64,000 nucleotides of DNA, from NCBI GenBank assembly GCA_020137815.1, contig CM035351.1, forward strand, positions 2,366,409 through 2,430,408, in the 5' to 3' direction. The position numbers and the translations under genes were made by a program. The notes beneath the pieces are model-generated. The model was not told where the DNA came from and made no database searches. It saw nothing but the letters and a program-made list of their open reading frames with translations. Positions 44,614 through 55,194 of this stretch are shown here, one piece after another; within the stretch, counting starts at the first letter, position 1, and each line of letters begins with the position of its first letter. Source of the stretch: Hormiphora californensis. Lineage: Eukaryota; Ctenophora; Tentaculata; Cydippida; Pleurobrachiidae.

Positions 44614-47600
44614 TGTGTGTGTGTCACATCCGTCCTTCCCGTGACTTAATGATTGTTGACTTTGGAGGAACATCTAATAACATTGCCCCAGCTTGTGTCC
44701 CCCGTGTCACGCTGCCCTATTGTTTACTTTTAGTCTCTCTCTCTTTCTTTCTCTATCTCTCTCTTTCTCTATCGCTCTCTTTCCTTCTCATTCTCTCTCT
44801 TTCCTTCTCATTCTCTCTCTTTTTCCTTCTCTCTATCTATCTCTCTCCATTCCTTCTAGATCAAAAATGCTATAAAAGGAGGAAATGTAGCTTTCAAAAC
44901 ATTGCGTAGAAAGACTTCCTCACTCAACATTCGAATTCTCTGCGTTGATCAGGACTCCAATTTCTTTTGTACATAAAACCTTCCCTCAGTCACTAAAATA
45001 CTGTTATGTTTGTTTCTCGATCTAGTGATACAATCTCTGCATTTGCTGGCACTATGGTTGTTTGTCGCCCGGTTAGCTTTTTGCTATTATTTTGGGCCAT
45101 TTTATGTCAGTGAAATTCTTAGTGATAACCGATATTGTAGATGAAAGGTGCTCCGTGTTCTCCACAACAATTTACGAGCACCCCGTGCAATGCCTTTGTG
45201 CAGTCTTGTCCGATTAAATCTTCAATTGAGCATTATCATGATAATAATATCAACTTTCTATTCCTGTTTTAGCCCAATTCCTCACCATGCCTGAACAACT
45301 TGAAACCTACGGAGAATTCGAGAATACGGTTCTCAAAGCATCAGCCGACAAACTCGTCGTTGTTGATTTCTGGGCTACCTGGTGCGGGCCCTGTGTCCGA
45401 TTTGCCCCCACCTTCGGAAAGATGGCCGAGGAGATGACCGACGTGCTCTTCTTCAAGGTGGACGTGGACAAGAACACACAAGCTAGTGAATATGCTGAGA
45501 TCAGCTGTATGCCAACTTTCAAGATCTACAAGGCTGGAAAGTGTTTGGATACTATTGAAGGAGCGAATGAGGCTAAACTGAGGGCGAGCATTACTAAACA
45601 TAAATAACTCTTTCATGTGTTTGTATCCGATCACCGTGTATTCAATTGTGTTACTGTTAAGTTTTTGTTACTCATTACTTTAAAATATTACGTTTTTAAT
45701 GGTTTCCTGCCCCTATTCCTGTGTATGAATACCCGTGATTATATACTCAATACGAGGGGGAGCCGGGAATATATTTACCTGGTATAGATTGGAGTGCATG
45801 CTTCCATGATACTGCATGTACTGCACCACGTACGCTCTCTGTCCCTCGTAAGGGGTAATCACTCCGATCTGGTCTGGTTTCACACCACACTTCATCAGAC
45901 GAGTTACAATCTTCTCAACATTGGCCGCCTCGGTCCGGTTCAGATAACTCGTACCCGAGGATGAAATCTCCTCTTGTCCTGAAAAGAAGAGGAGGGTCAG
46001 CTATGGAAGGGGTGGATCCAGAACCAAATTAAGGAAGTTGTCGGGGGGGGGGGGGTTGCATGGCAACACTATTCTTCTGTTAGAGTCAGAATAAACAATA
46101 AATGATGGGAGATGAGTATTCAGTGTTATGGAACACTTATGTAACTAACCGGTGGTAACCCAGAAAAACATGGGTTTATCGGGGATAGGCCAGGGGAAAT
46201 CAATGTTGTTGTTGCCCCGTTCCGCGTGGGTTACTCCGTTCTGCAGGGTACCATCGTAGAAGATGTCACTGGGGAACTGCGACAGGGACGGGTGCATCCT
46301 GTACTGGACCTGAGGGTGATTAAGCTCATGGTAGGGGGACTCTCATTACCAATAACATAATGGAAGATGTTATTGGAAACTTGCTCATTGATTAGATTGT
46401 TTAATTTTGTGAAAACTATCACTGACAATAATATTTTATCTTCCTGGGCCGGATTCAATGTGTTATGTAAGGAATGTTACCTGTAGCCGAATTGGCCGAA
46501 TCCCAAGAATAATAAGCCTCTCAAACAGAGACTGAGCGAGACCCGCCCGGGCTGCCTTCTTGCACATAACAACTGGTCCCAGCTGGCAATGATCCCCAAC
46601 AAGAATAACCTGTGAGATGGAGAGATAAAGATCGAAGGATTGGGGGCATCCCAGTGGTTTATAACTCAGACGTCACTTCTGAAAAAAAGCATACCTGTTT
46701 GGCTCCCAGAACGATGGGCACCATGCACTCCGGCTCCGTTGCCTGGGTACTCTCATCTATCAGGATGGTCCTAAACCTGAGTTTGGCCAACCTGGGATCC
46801 CCAGCCCCCACACAGGTACAACAGATAACATCTGCATTCTGGAGTAACTCCCTCTCCGCTTGTTTTCTCAGCGTCCTGAACCTCTTCTCGTCCGCACTTG
46901 ACAGCTCACCCTGATCCTCTTTTAGGGCTTGTAGTTTCTCTAACTCACCGTAACCCTCCAGTGCTTTAACCTGGGGGAGATGGAGTGTTTTATGACACAA
47001 TATGCTTCACATTGTGTCGTTAAAGTGAGGGGGCTGTCGTTAAAGTGAGGGGGCTGTCATTAAAGTGGTTAGAGGGAATCACAGTAGCGGGTTGTGTGGT
47101 TAGGGGGGGGGGGGGTTAATTACAGTAGCAGGGTCGTATCATACTCGGTCTCAGTATTTACCTGGCGATGAAGGGAGAGGAATGCCACAGGAGACTCGAT
47201 TGTTTCCCTGCTCTTGGCACACAACCTAACCACCTTCAGACCGGTCCGATGAACCTTGTCGGTCAGTTGATCGACAGCGGTGTTGGAGGGGGCACACATC
47301 AGCACCCTGCCTCCCCGATCACCAGCACCCCTACACAGGTGGTACACAATCGTAGCTGATGTAACTGTCTTGCCTGATGAGGGGGGGGGGTAATTTGTTG
47401 TACTAATCAGTATATGGATACATCATACAAACGTCCTGGTAAACGAACTAAAACATTCAAATAACCAACACCGGGGGCACGGAGAAGTTGAGAAAAAACA
47501 AAACTCAATACCAGGATAGGAAGTGGGGTGTGATAAACATGATAGGAAGTGGGATGCGATAACCAACACTAGGATAGTAAGTGTGACAAACAATACCGTA

Positions 47601-50600
47601 CCAGTTCCGGGTGGTCCTTGAATCAGAGAGAGGGGTTTGTTTAGGACCTGCCTCACTGCGTACACTTGGGAGTGATTCAACTCAGGTAGACCCGGAACAG
47701 TATATCTCTTGGGATTACTAGCCTTGATCGTCTGCTCTGTCTCAATCTCGTGTCCAAGGAGTCTGTGGTACAGGAACGCGGACACACTTGTCTCGTCTAC
47801 AGCAAACGTCTGGGAAAAAAAGGTGAAATTCAGACTTATTTGCCCCTTTTTGAAAAGTTCTGTCTGTGTTTGCAAATAAATTAGTGTTCACAGGTGTTTG
47901 ACAAATAGAAATGTTTACCTTGAGAGATGCGAGCATACGGTCAAAACTAGTTGGCTTCCATACAAAGTCGACCGTGAAGTTCCGTGTACACTCAGTAGGT
48001 ACATCTGACATTCCTTTGAGCTCAAGACCCACCTCCTCTCCAAATGAGTTGGGGATCTTAATCACGTGACCTTCGTCCGTCCAGGGCTTCCTCAAATCAC
48101 CTGGTGGGAAATGGGTTAAATAGGGACAGAGCAAGATAAATCGGGGAAATAGAATTGGGATTTTAGAGACTTTGGGGGAAGGTCAAGGCGGATATTATAT
48201 GAGTTAGTTCTGGATGGATGGATTCATCTACAATAAACTGGGATTCTAAACAGATTCGACTAACCAGAGTACCGGAGTCTCAGTTCGTCTCCCTGCATGA
48301 TCCTCATCTCACCATCCTGTTTGGGCAGTGCAAAGTAGGCAATCCACCGCTTATTCAGACCTCTATCCCACCTGATCACAATGTTGTCCTGGCTCTGGCT
48401 CTCCTTCAATTTCCGGTCATAGTCCGCTTCCATCTTAACGAGGGGAGCAAATACATTCTGGTACTGGTAGGCGTCCTCGTATCTCAGCATCACTGCCTGG
48501 GGGTCCTCATCTATCCCTGGTTTATCCAGATCCTCCACAGTCTTTGCAGGGTCCTCCTTCCACATCTCCTCCAACTTGTTGATCTGGGCAGCGGTGATCT
48601 GCCTCACACGGAGTTGCTCCTGTTCCGTGGGGATCTTTACCAGCCAGGGAAGGAAGGATCGGTCGTTGATGAGGGGCTGCCATTGGGTCTGGTCCCAGTT
48701 CATGTCTTTGAGGGAGGTCTGGGCAGCACACGGCTGTCGGCACAGCAGAACGACTACACTGTCGGCCTTGGCGGGGATAAATCCTAGCAGGAAGACGTTC
48801 CTGCAGCCGCAGTTGTAGCACTCCAGGATGGTCTCACCCAGGGGTCCATCCATGTGTAGGGTTACCTGGTGGGTGAGAGAGAGGGAGGATGAAGAGAGGG
48901 GGATATGGAGGAGGGAGGAAAGAGATAAGGAGGGAGGAAAAATGATCCGAACGATGTCATTGCTATGGCAAAAGAAAGCATCAAAACTCGACAAAGAAAA
49001 CATCCAATTAATACCTCCTTGTGTTTGCTTCTAACAAGATGGTTGATGATGTGGGAGCCGCTGGTTGAACCCCGACCATTACAGAACCATTTCTTGCAGC
49101 TGTTACAGAGAACCACACTGGCAGGATCATGGATGTTGCAGTAGCTGCAGGCGTGGGAGGGAAGCTCCTAGAAGGGGGGGAGGGGGTTAGAAATAAAGGA
49201 GGGGATTGGGAATCAAGGAGAGAGAGAGAGATGGGGGATAAAGAGTGAGTTGAAGAATTACCTTGACACATGGCGAATCATCCTCATCCCGTTCATCGAA
49301 TGCCAGTGCACTAATTCCATTGACAGCCTCCTTCAAGTCCCCACCTGTACCACCTGTACCGGTATCTGACTGGCTGGGCTGGCTTTGTGTCTGGCTGGGC
49401 AAGGTGAAATCTGTGAATCCCACAAACTCACTGGCCTGGGTATCAGCCCCATAGTCGTGTTCCTCATTATCAAAGAAGGTGAGCGTCTGGGAAGACGGAC
49501 CGTAACTTTCCACACCTGTGGGAATGATAGAGGAGGGGTCAGGCAGGGTTTGGGATTTGATCAGGCAGGGTTGGGGATCGGGCATGGGGAATTGGGCCGG
49601 GAGGGGCTAGAGCTGAGAGAAAGAAGAAAGCTTGGCTATAGAGTTTAAGTATTATAGACGGCAGGATATGACAAAGAGAGTAGTGAGATAGCCGCCTAGG
49701 ACGTGCATGACAGTTGGCCCCCCTCAGGAAAAGAAGAAGAACGGATCTGAGCTGAGGGGAAATGTCTGCTGGCACAAATGTGGGTGCGTTGTACTTTGCA
49801 CACAGATCTCGCAATTAGAGGGTGGTATTTTAGCAGCGCGCCACCGCGCGTCACATACACGCACGTGGAGAGGAGAGTAGCGGCAAACTGCTACTGCAGA
49901 AAATGAGAGAGAAAGGTTCAGTATCACTATCACAACTATTATTATGATTACTGTCAATGATTGGGTACAATGGAGGAGGAACACACCCTGATATGTACCT
50001 AATACGTGGGAGGGGAGGGGCAGGGGGTCTACAGCAGCTATATGATTACAAGAAGATCTAAACAGACACTGGAAGATACAACGCAACGGTTCCTGATGAA
50101 CATATATCGCCTGAACAACCTTCTATCCAAATTGGGTTTCTAAAACAGTCTTACATACTAATTGGTTTGTCTCAAGACTCAAGTAATTACTAACTGATGT
50201 TCAATGGAAATGACATCAGAGAAGAAGAATGTAAAACTGAGGTGACCTCATCTCTGTCTCCCACACACACACACAAATGGGACCTTACAATGAGTTGTTA
50301 TAACATTCAGACCGTGGTCATGGGATTTACTTGTACAGTCGGACCCCGATTTAGTGACATGCTCGGGGGAAAGGGTTTTGTCCACTAAATCAGGGTGCCA
50401 CAGAACTGAGAACGTCAGTATACTTAACAGTAAGTATGAACGGTCCAAGAATTGCTATCTGTTGTGTATGGAGACATTATCACCCAGTGCAGTGATACTA
50501 TTGGTAAAAAGAAGCTTTTAAATTCCCCATCTATTTTATAGATGGGGAACATAAAAGCTAGATTCTAATACTTATTACTTATCAGAATCTACATGCTTTT

Positions 50601-51680
50601 GGCCCTCTTTTATAAACATAACGGTATAGTACGATATGATCTTTAAAGGCATTAGCAGACTACCATCAATGTCTAGTACTAGAACAATGAACACAGTCAA
50701 ACCAGTGGGGGTGTGAAAATTAGGAATTAGGAAAAATAGCACACCCCTGCAGGGGAGGAGGAGGAGGACTGGAACTAAAAACCCATATTGGTCCAATCAT
50801 ATACAAACCGAACAGACAACCACACGAGACAGTACAGTACAGCAACACGAGACAGTACAGTACAGCAACACGAGACAGTACAGTACAGCAACACGAGACA
50901 GTACAGTACAGCAACACGAGACAGTACAGTACAGCAACACGAGACAGTACAGTACAGCAACACGAGACAGTACAGTACAGCAACACGAGACAGTACAGTA
51001 CAGCAACACGAGACAGTACAGTACAGCAACACGAGACAGTACAGTACAGCAACACGAGACAGTACAGTACAGCAACACGAGACAGTACAGTACAGCAACA
51101 CGAGACAGTACAGTACAGCAACACGAGACAGTACAGTACAGCAACACGAGACAGTACAGTACAGCAACACGAGACAGTACAGTACAGCAACACGAGACAG
51201 TACAGTACAGCAACACGAGACAGTACAGTACAGCAACACGAGACAGTACAGTACAGCAACACGAGACAGTACAGTACAGCAACACGAGACAGTACAGTAC
51301 AGCAACACGAGACAGTACAGTACAGCAACACGAGACAGTACAGTACAGCAACACGAAACAGTACAGTACAGCAACACGAGACAGTACAGTACAGCAACAC
51401 GAGACAGTACAGTACAGCAACACGAGACAGTACAGTACAGCAACACGAGACAGTACAGTACAGCAACACGAGACAGTACAGTACAGCAACACGAGACAGT
51501 ACAGTACAGCAACACGAGACAGTACAGTACAGCAACACGAGACAGTACAGTACAGCAACACGAGACAGTACAGTACAGCAACACGAGACAGTACAGTATA
51601 GCAACACGAGACAGTACAGTTCAGCAACACAAAACAGTACATTATACAATATATTGATGCGGCTTACCGGCGCTTGTCAT
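42943..51680 (-). CDS. UPF1: RNA helicase UPF1 (14 exons, complete)
   Basis: Exons: 51668-51680, 49262-49515, 49015-49167, 48265-48865, 47919-48100, 47602-47809, 47162-47373, 46695-46970, 46481-46609, 46150-46309, 45779-45978, 43804-44166, 43209-43600, 42943-43033. They join in phase to 1077 aa plus TAG. UPF1 is the superfamily 1 helicase of nonsense-mediated decay. The Cys/His domain that binds UPF2 is intact ([34 protein letters not shown]). Walker A GPPGTGKT spans intron 6. [10 protein letters not shown] is motif II, VQYRMHP motif IV, and [14 protein letters not shown] with NVALTRAK motifs V-VI. The tail is rich in SQ sites ([18 protein letters not shown]), the SMG1 targets. The first exon has only 13 coding bases (MTSA plus one base). 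Intron 11 contains thioredoxin. Confidence 0.96.
43716..43778. repeat. (GA)n in UPF1 intron 12
   Basis: Pure dinucleotide between exons 13 and 12. A 38-bp duplication (AAAGTGAGATTGTTGCTTTT) precedes it at 43623-43690. Confidence 0.95.
44545..44630. repeat. (GA)n-(GT)n in UPF1 intron 11
   Basis: GA run to 44611, followed by GTGTGTGTGT. A CT-rich stretch lies at 44733-44850. Both are upstream of the thioredoxin gene. Confidence 0.95.
45287..45607 (+). CDS. TXN: Thioredoxin (106 aa), nested in UPF1 intron 11
   Basis: Complete cytosolic-type thioredoxin: [18 protein letters not shown], then the redox site WCGPC (residues 32-36), cis-Pro in [12 protein letters not shown], and C-terminus ending KHK. 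It reduces protein disulfides using NADPH via thioredoxin reductase. The length is standard and there is no signal peptide. The coding part is a single exon. TTCCTGTTTTAG ends at 45272, 14 bases before the ATG, which looks like an acceptor, so a 5' UTR exon probably lies upstream. It is on the opposite strand to UPF1 and wholly within a 1612-bp UPF1 intron. Confidence 0.95.
   Translation: MPEQLETYGEFENTVLKASADKLVVVDFWATWCGPCVRFAPTFGKMAEEMTDVLFFKVDVDKNTQASEYAEISCMPTFKIYKAGKCLDTIEGANEAKLRASITKHK
50338..50402. repeat. pogo/Tigger-like mini-palindrome
   Basis: CAGTCGGACCCCGATTTAGT at the left and ACTAAATCAGGGTGCCACAG at the right are partly inverted copies about 20 bp apart. The left end matches the fragment at 4795-4836. 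Located in UPF1 intron 1. Confidence 0.45.
50513..50559. repeat. Perfect 47-bp palindrome
   Basis: Arms AGCTTTTA and TTCCCCATCTAT pair fully with ATAGATGGGGAA and TAAAAGCT around a TTT centre, with one 2-nt internal bulge pair. Located in UPF1 intron 1. The 3-nt loop is too tight for a usual pre-miRNA. Confidence 0.85.
50818..51645. repeat. 23-bp minisatellite, about 36 copies
   Basis: Unit ACACGAGACAGTACAGTACA plus GCA, almost without variation; changes at 51356, 51599 and 51620. It has no stop codon in five frames, giving spurious 270-310-aa open frames on both strands. Lies in UPF1 intron 1, about 20 bp from exon 1. Confidence 0.98.
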
Positions 51681-52036
51681 TGTGTTTCCAAACTTCTCCT
51701 CAGTGGTTCATATCACCTAGCAGCGGAGGGGATTGTTATGTAATATGTTGTTTGTCATGTCATGATCGAGCAAGCGGAGGGGGTTGGAGCGGAGGGGAGA
51801 ATTAATCTCGTTTCGGCGAAAATACCTAAAATAAAATGAAATGAATAATCAAATAACAAAATAAATGAAACGTGATGTTTATTGTACTTTATTATGTTAC
51901 AGGGCCCAATAATTGAAATCATAAATCCAACAATTGCATTCCAAGTGTACAACTATAGTCTATACATGCAACAGCCAAGCATCAAAGCAGTAAACCGGAC
52001 CTTTCAAATAAATAATATAACAGTAGGTATTATGCA

Positions 52037-53574
52037 TCATTCATTGCCTATCAAATATGAATATTTTCCACCATCCCCAATTATAACATGCCTGTATTTC
52101 TTCTTAAAATCCTTACTAATAAACTTGCACTTTACCAAACTAAGACGCTTGAGATTCATTAGATTATCCATTAAAAACAGGCAATCTTCTTCCGTAACGT
52201 CTGTCTAGTGAGAGAGGTCCGAATTCGAGATACGGCGGGAACTTAATTTCATCTGACTCATAATCTCTGTCGTATGATATGCTAAGGTGTTTTAAGTTTT
52301 TACAGTGCTGAACCAAGTGTGGCATTATTTGAATCAGTGGTCAAATAAACAGTTCTTCTTCCCATTTAGTCTCATCTATACTCTCACCCCAGTTCATTGT
52401 TACACTCTCGAGATTCGGTGCTTTTCGCAAAAAAATCTCCAAAAGGTTTTTGTCACGACTTAGGTTCCTTCCAGTTTTAGTATTTTGATACCAGCATACG
52501 GAGGTACATACTAATTCTCTCAACGAAGTCAATCGAATGTCATCACGCTCCTCTATTTGAACGTAATTGGTTTTAAAGTTCGTGAGCGTGTCTTGAAACT
52601 TGGTAAGAATATCAGTCATCATGGGTACATTCTGTATGGCCAGATGAGTCAAACTTCTGTTCTCTACTTGGAGAAGAAACTCGCCTGATAGATTGTCCCG
52701 TTTCTGTATATCCCAAATCAAGCTTCCTTAGATTAGGGAGTTTAGACAAAACCATCTTAAGGAGTTTGTCATCTGGGTCCGGCTCAATTTGTAGAAAACT
52801 AAGTGCTTCTATATTAGGCGGTGGACTCTCAAACAGGAACTTCATATACTGTTTATTCATTGATCTACCTTCCCTTAGTACACGTTCGAAACAGGTTCCA
52901 AATTCGACTTCCCTCAGCGATGTACATGGGAAGATTTTAAAACGTAAGAGTCCTAATAAGAAAGTGTTTAAACTACCTGTAATATTTATACTTTCAACTT
53001 TTTGTCGAGATTTCAGAACCATGAATTCTGCCAATTTTTCACTGACAATATCCTCCCACTCATCCGCCACATTCCTATTCCCATTGGCATCAATTTCACC
53101 GACATTGATACGCAATGACCTGCCCAACCTAAACATCACACTATCAGCAATCCTCTTCCAACGATGACATACAGCAGAATATTGAGCAAAGGCACGGTAA
53201 CGACCACTAACAATATCATCATTTGATTCCAACAAAATCCTTTCGAGAATCTCATCTGGAAGGCAATCGATGGTTGTAACGTTTCGTACTGCTACGTCTT
53301 TTTCTACCTTCCTTCGTTTAGTTATGGGTTCATCAGCCTTGCTCGACCCTCTCTCACCGTGTTCATCAATCTCACAAGGTTCATCAATCCAGGGGGCGTG
53401 AAAGCACCGGGGACAGATTCAATTCTCAATACTCTGGACCATTGTGGTAGTCAGGCCACGCAGGGAAACACAGGAGGCGTGAAAGTTCTGCAAACATGAG
53501 GTACACCTGATTTCCACCTGATGTTCTAGGATCTTCGAGCCACAGGGACAGTAATTGTCATCGTGGTATGACAT
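52037..53574 (-). pseudogene. PHD / F-box / leucine-rich-repeat protein, disrupted
   Basis: From ATG 53574: a PHD-type finger (YCPCGSKILEH, RCTSCLQNFHASC, CPRC). It is interrupted by TGA at 53419-53421 exactly where PHD fingers usually have Trp before the last Cys pair. A basic patch (ITKRRKVEKDV), an F-box (CLPDEILERILLESNDD) and LRR-like segments (LPNLRKLDLGYTE, LTHLAIQNVPMM, LRKAPNLESVTMNW) follow. The frame shifts at GGG 52697-52699. A second in-frame TGA lies at 52341-52343, and another shift near 52215 leads to MDNLMNLKRLSLVKC and a stop at 52037. F-box proteins are SCF substrate receptors. Four lesions suggest a pseudogene, unless the consensus is poor. The PHD-F-box-LRR order recalls FBXL19/KDM2, but similarity is too weak to name. 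Confidence 0.7.
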
Positions 53575-53996
53575 TCTGTAAAGAGTTTTGATTGAACGGA
53601 AATAGTTTCACAATAGGGAGAGGGAGAAAGGGAGTGAGAGAGATAGAGGGGGGAGAGAAAGGGAGGAAAGAGGATGAATGAAAATGAGTTCCTGCACATA
53701 TTGTTGGGGAAAATACACACAGGGCGAGAGGGAAAATATCCTATAAAAGGGAAGGCAACTGTGTCAAAGGGGAGAGGAACTGGTAGTTGAATAGGATTCG
53801 AAGAACAAAATACGACAAATTGATAAAATAGTAACATTTAAATTAAGAGATAGTATAAAATAAATATTGCTGAGTTTTGGTCATTGCTCTCTCGGTTAAA
53901 CACAATAGTCCACCTTGCCAAAGAACACTGATATATGATCTGATGTTTTGAGTGAGAACACTATAATAGATATTGAGAATTGAGATAAGTGAGGTC
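53575..53996. other. Gap between SNRPG and the F-box pseudogene
   Basis: SNRPG 3' flank and upstream region of the F-box gene. A GA-rich stretch lies at 53612-53670. Nothing else seen. Confidence 0.5.
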
Positions 53997-54508
53997 CTAG
54001 TGTACGGGCTCCAATGCTTCCACCATCACAATACTGTTACCTCGGATCACAACCATACCAATGTTAGCGTTTGTAGCGCCTGTGAGGGGATATTAGAGTT
54101 TAGGTTACGGAGTCGTCGTACTTTTTTCAAATTCAAGATTAATTAGTTATGTAGTATGAAACAATGAACCGGTAACGCACCAGTTACAGATTTAGACCCT
54201 GATATTAGCTGATGCCCGGGCATGTGCTCTAGATCGGAGGCTCGGTAAAGTGTCATCTAGATGATCGCGTGACACAGATTTCCATGTAAACGAATCGTTC
54301 CCTGGAACGCATGCCTTGATATCAGGGCCTCAATCTGTAACTGGTCCCTAACATTACCTGGAGTTGTGTCTATTGTGTCATCCACCACCACGTTCATGAA
54401 GGGATCAAAGCCACGGAGGATACCTGTAACCTGTCTGTTGGCGTTCAACTTCAGCGTCAACCGTTTGTCCATCAACTTCTTCAATTCAGGAGGGTGTGCC
54501 TTACTCAT
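53997..54508 (-). CDS. SNRPG: Small nuclear ribonucleoprotein G (SmG)
   Basis: Exons 54358-54508 and 53997-54079 join in phase 1 to 77 aa plus TAG, matching the usual 76. SmG is one of seven Sm proteins forming the ring on U1, U2, U4 and U5 snRNA. Sm1 motif: [18 protein letters not shown]. Sm2 motif: [19 protein letters not shown]. Start [17 protein letters not shown] is near-identical to animal orthologues. A read-through of the intron would stop after 83 codons. Confidence 0.96.
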
Positions 54509-55194
54509 GATTTCCTAGAAAGAAAATAGAGACTTGTAATTCTTGTAACTTTATTTCTGATACAAAAAAACAAAACGCTACCAAAAATGTTCAGTCTTGG
54601 CAGAGTCAATAAAATCAACGGCTACCGACTACTCAGCTTCGACACCCCTTTTCCAAAAATCAGCAGAGTGGGGGCCACAGCAGGGTTGATACATAATTGA
54701 TGCAAAGCCTGCATTACAATTCGAGTGATTGTTCTGTCCCGTATAATAATACACGCTTCACGCCTACCCAACTAATGAATCACAAACGGTGAAGGGAACG
54801 TCCGAGTTTTTTTTACCGCGAAGGGAAATTTAAATTTTGAACTCGCGGTTTTTTCCAGAGCGAGTCCGATCCCGCCGATTCGTGCGCGGCGTAGCTATCA
54901 TTCTCGCGCGGCACAGTGAACTCTTAAAATGAGAAAAGTTAGCGTGTTCCATTTTCGGTTTGAAATTACAATTGCAATGTTGAAGGTGTGCCCCGCGGTA
55001 AGGTGGTTTCTCAACAATTGACGACACTTTTATAATGTAACAAAAAAACAGTATAAACTGAGTTCATATTTTATTTCATATGAGCTAAACTTGGCCCTGT
55101 ATGAGCGGCGCCATACCCCATTTGATTCTCTCTCGACAGTGCGCTCAGATGGGTCGCGGCGCCAGACAGACTTGGCCTTTACTTTGAGTTTTAA
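54509..55194. promoter_or_regulatory. SNRPG upstream region, CpG-containing
   Basis: CpG-rich at 54815-54915 (GAACTCGCGG, CGATTCGTGCGCGGCGTAG) and 55085-55165 (GCGGCGCCATACC, GGTCGCGGCGCCAG). An imperfect hairpin ACCGCGAA/TCGCGGT lies at 54819-54852. No exon. Possibly the SNRPG promoter. Confidence 0.35.

Noticed and set aside
50513-50559. microRNA precursor
   Set aside because: The stem is only 20 bp with a 3-nt loop, unlike a usual pre-miRNA.
50720-51657. Long open frames (270-310 aa) on both strands
   Set aside because: They are translations of the 23-bp minisatellite, which happens to lack stop codons; the region is UPF1 intron 1.
8285-52699. Programmed ribosomal frameshifting as the general cause of split genes
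   Set aside because: The breaks have both signs and lie in varied short runs; only the GGGA subset shares a context, which is listed separately as something to test.
52341-53421. UGA recoding (selenocysteine or Trp)
   Set aside because: Neighbouring genes end in TGA at the expected place, and this gene also has frameshifts; a pseudogene or consensus error explains it better.
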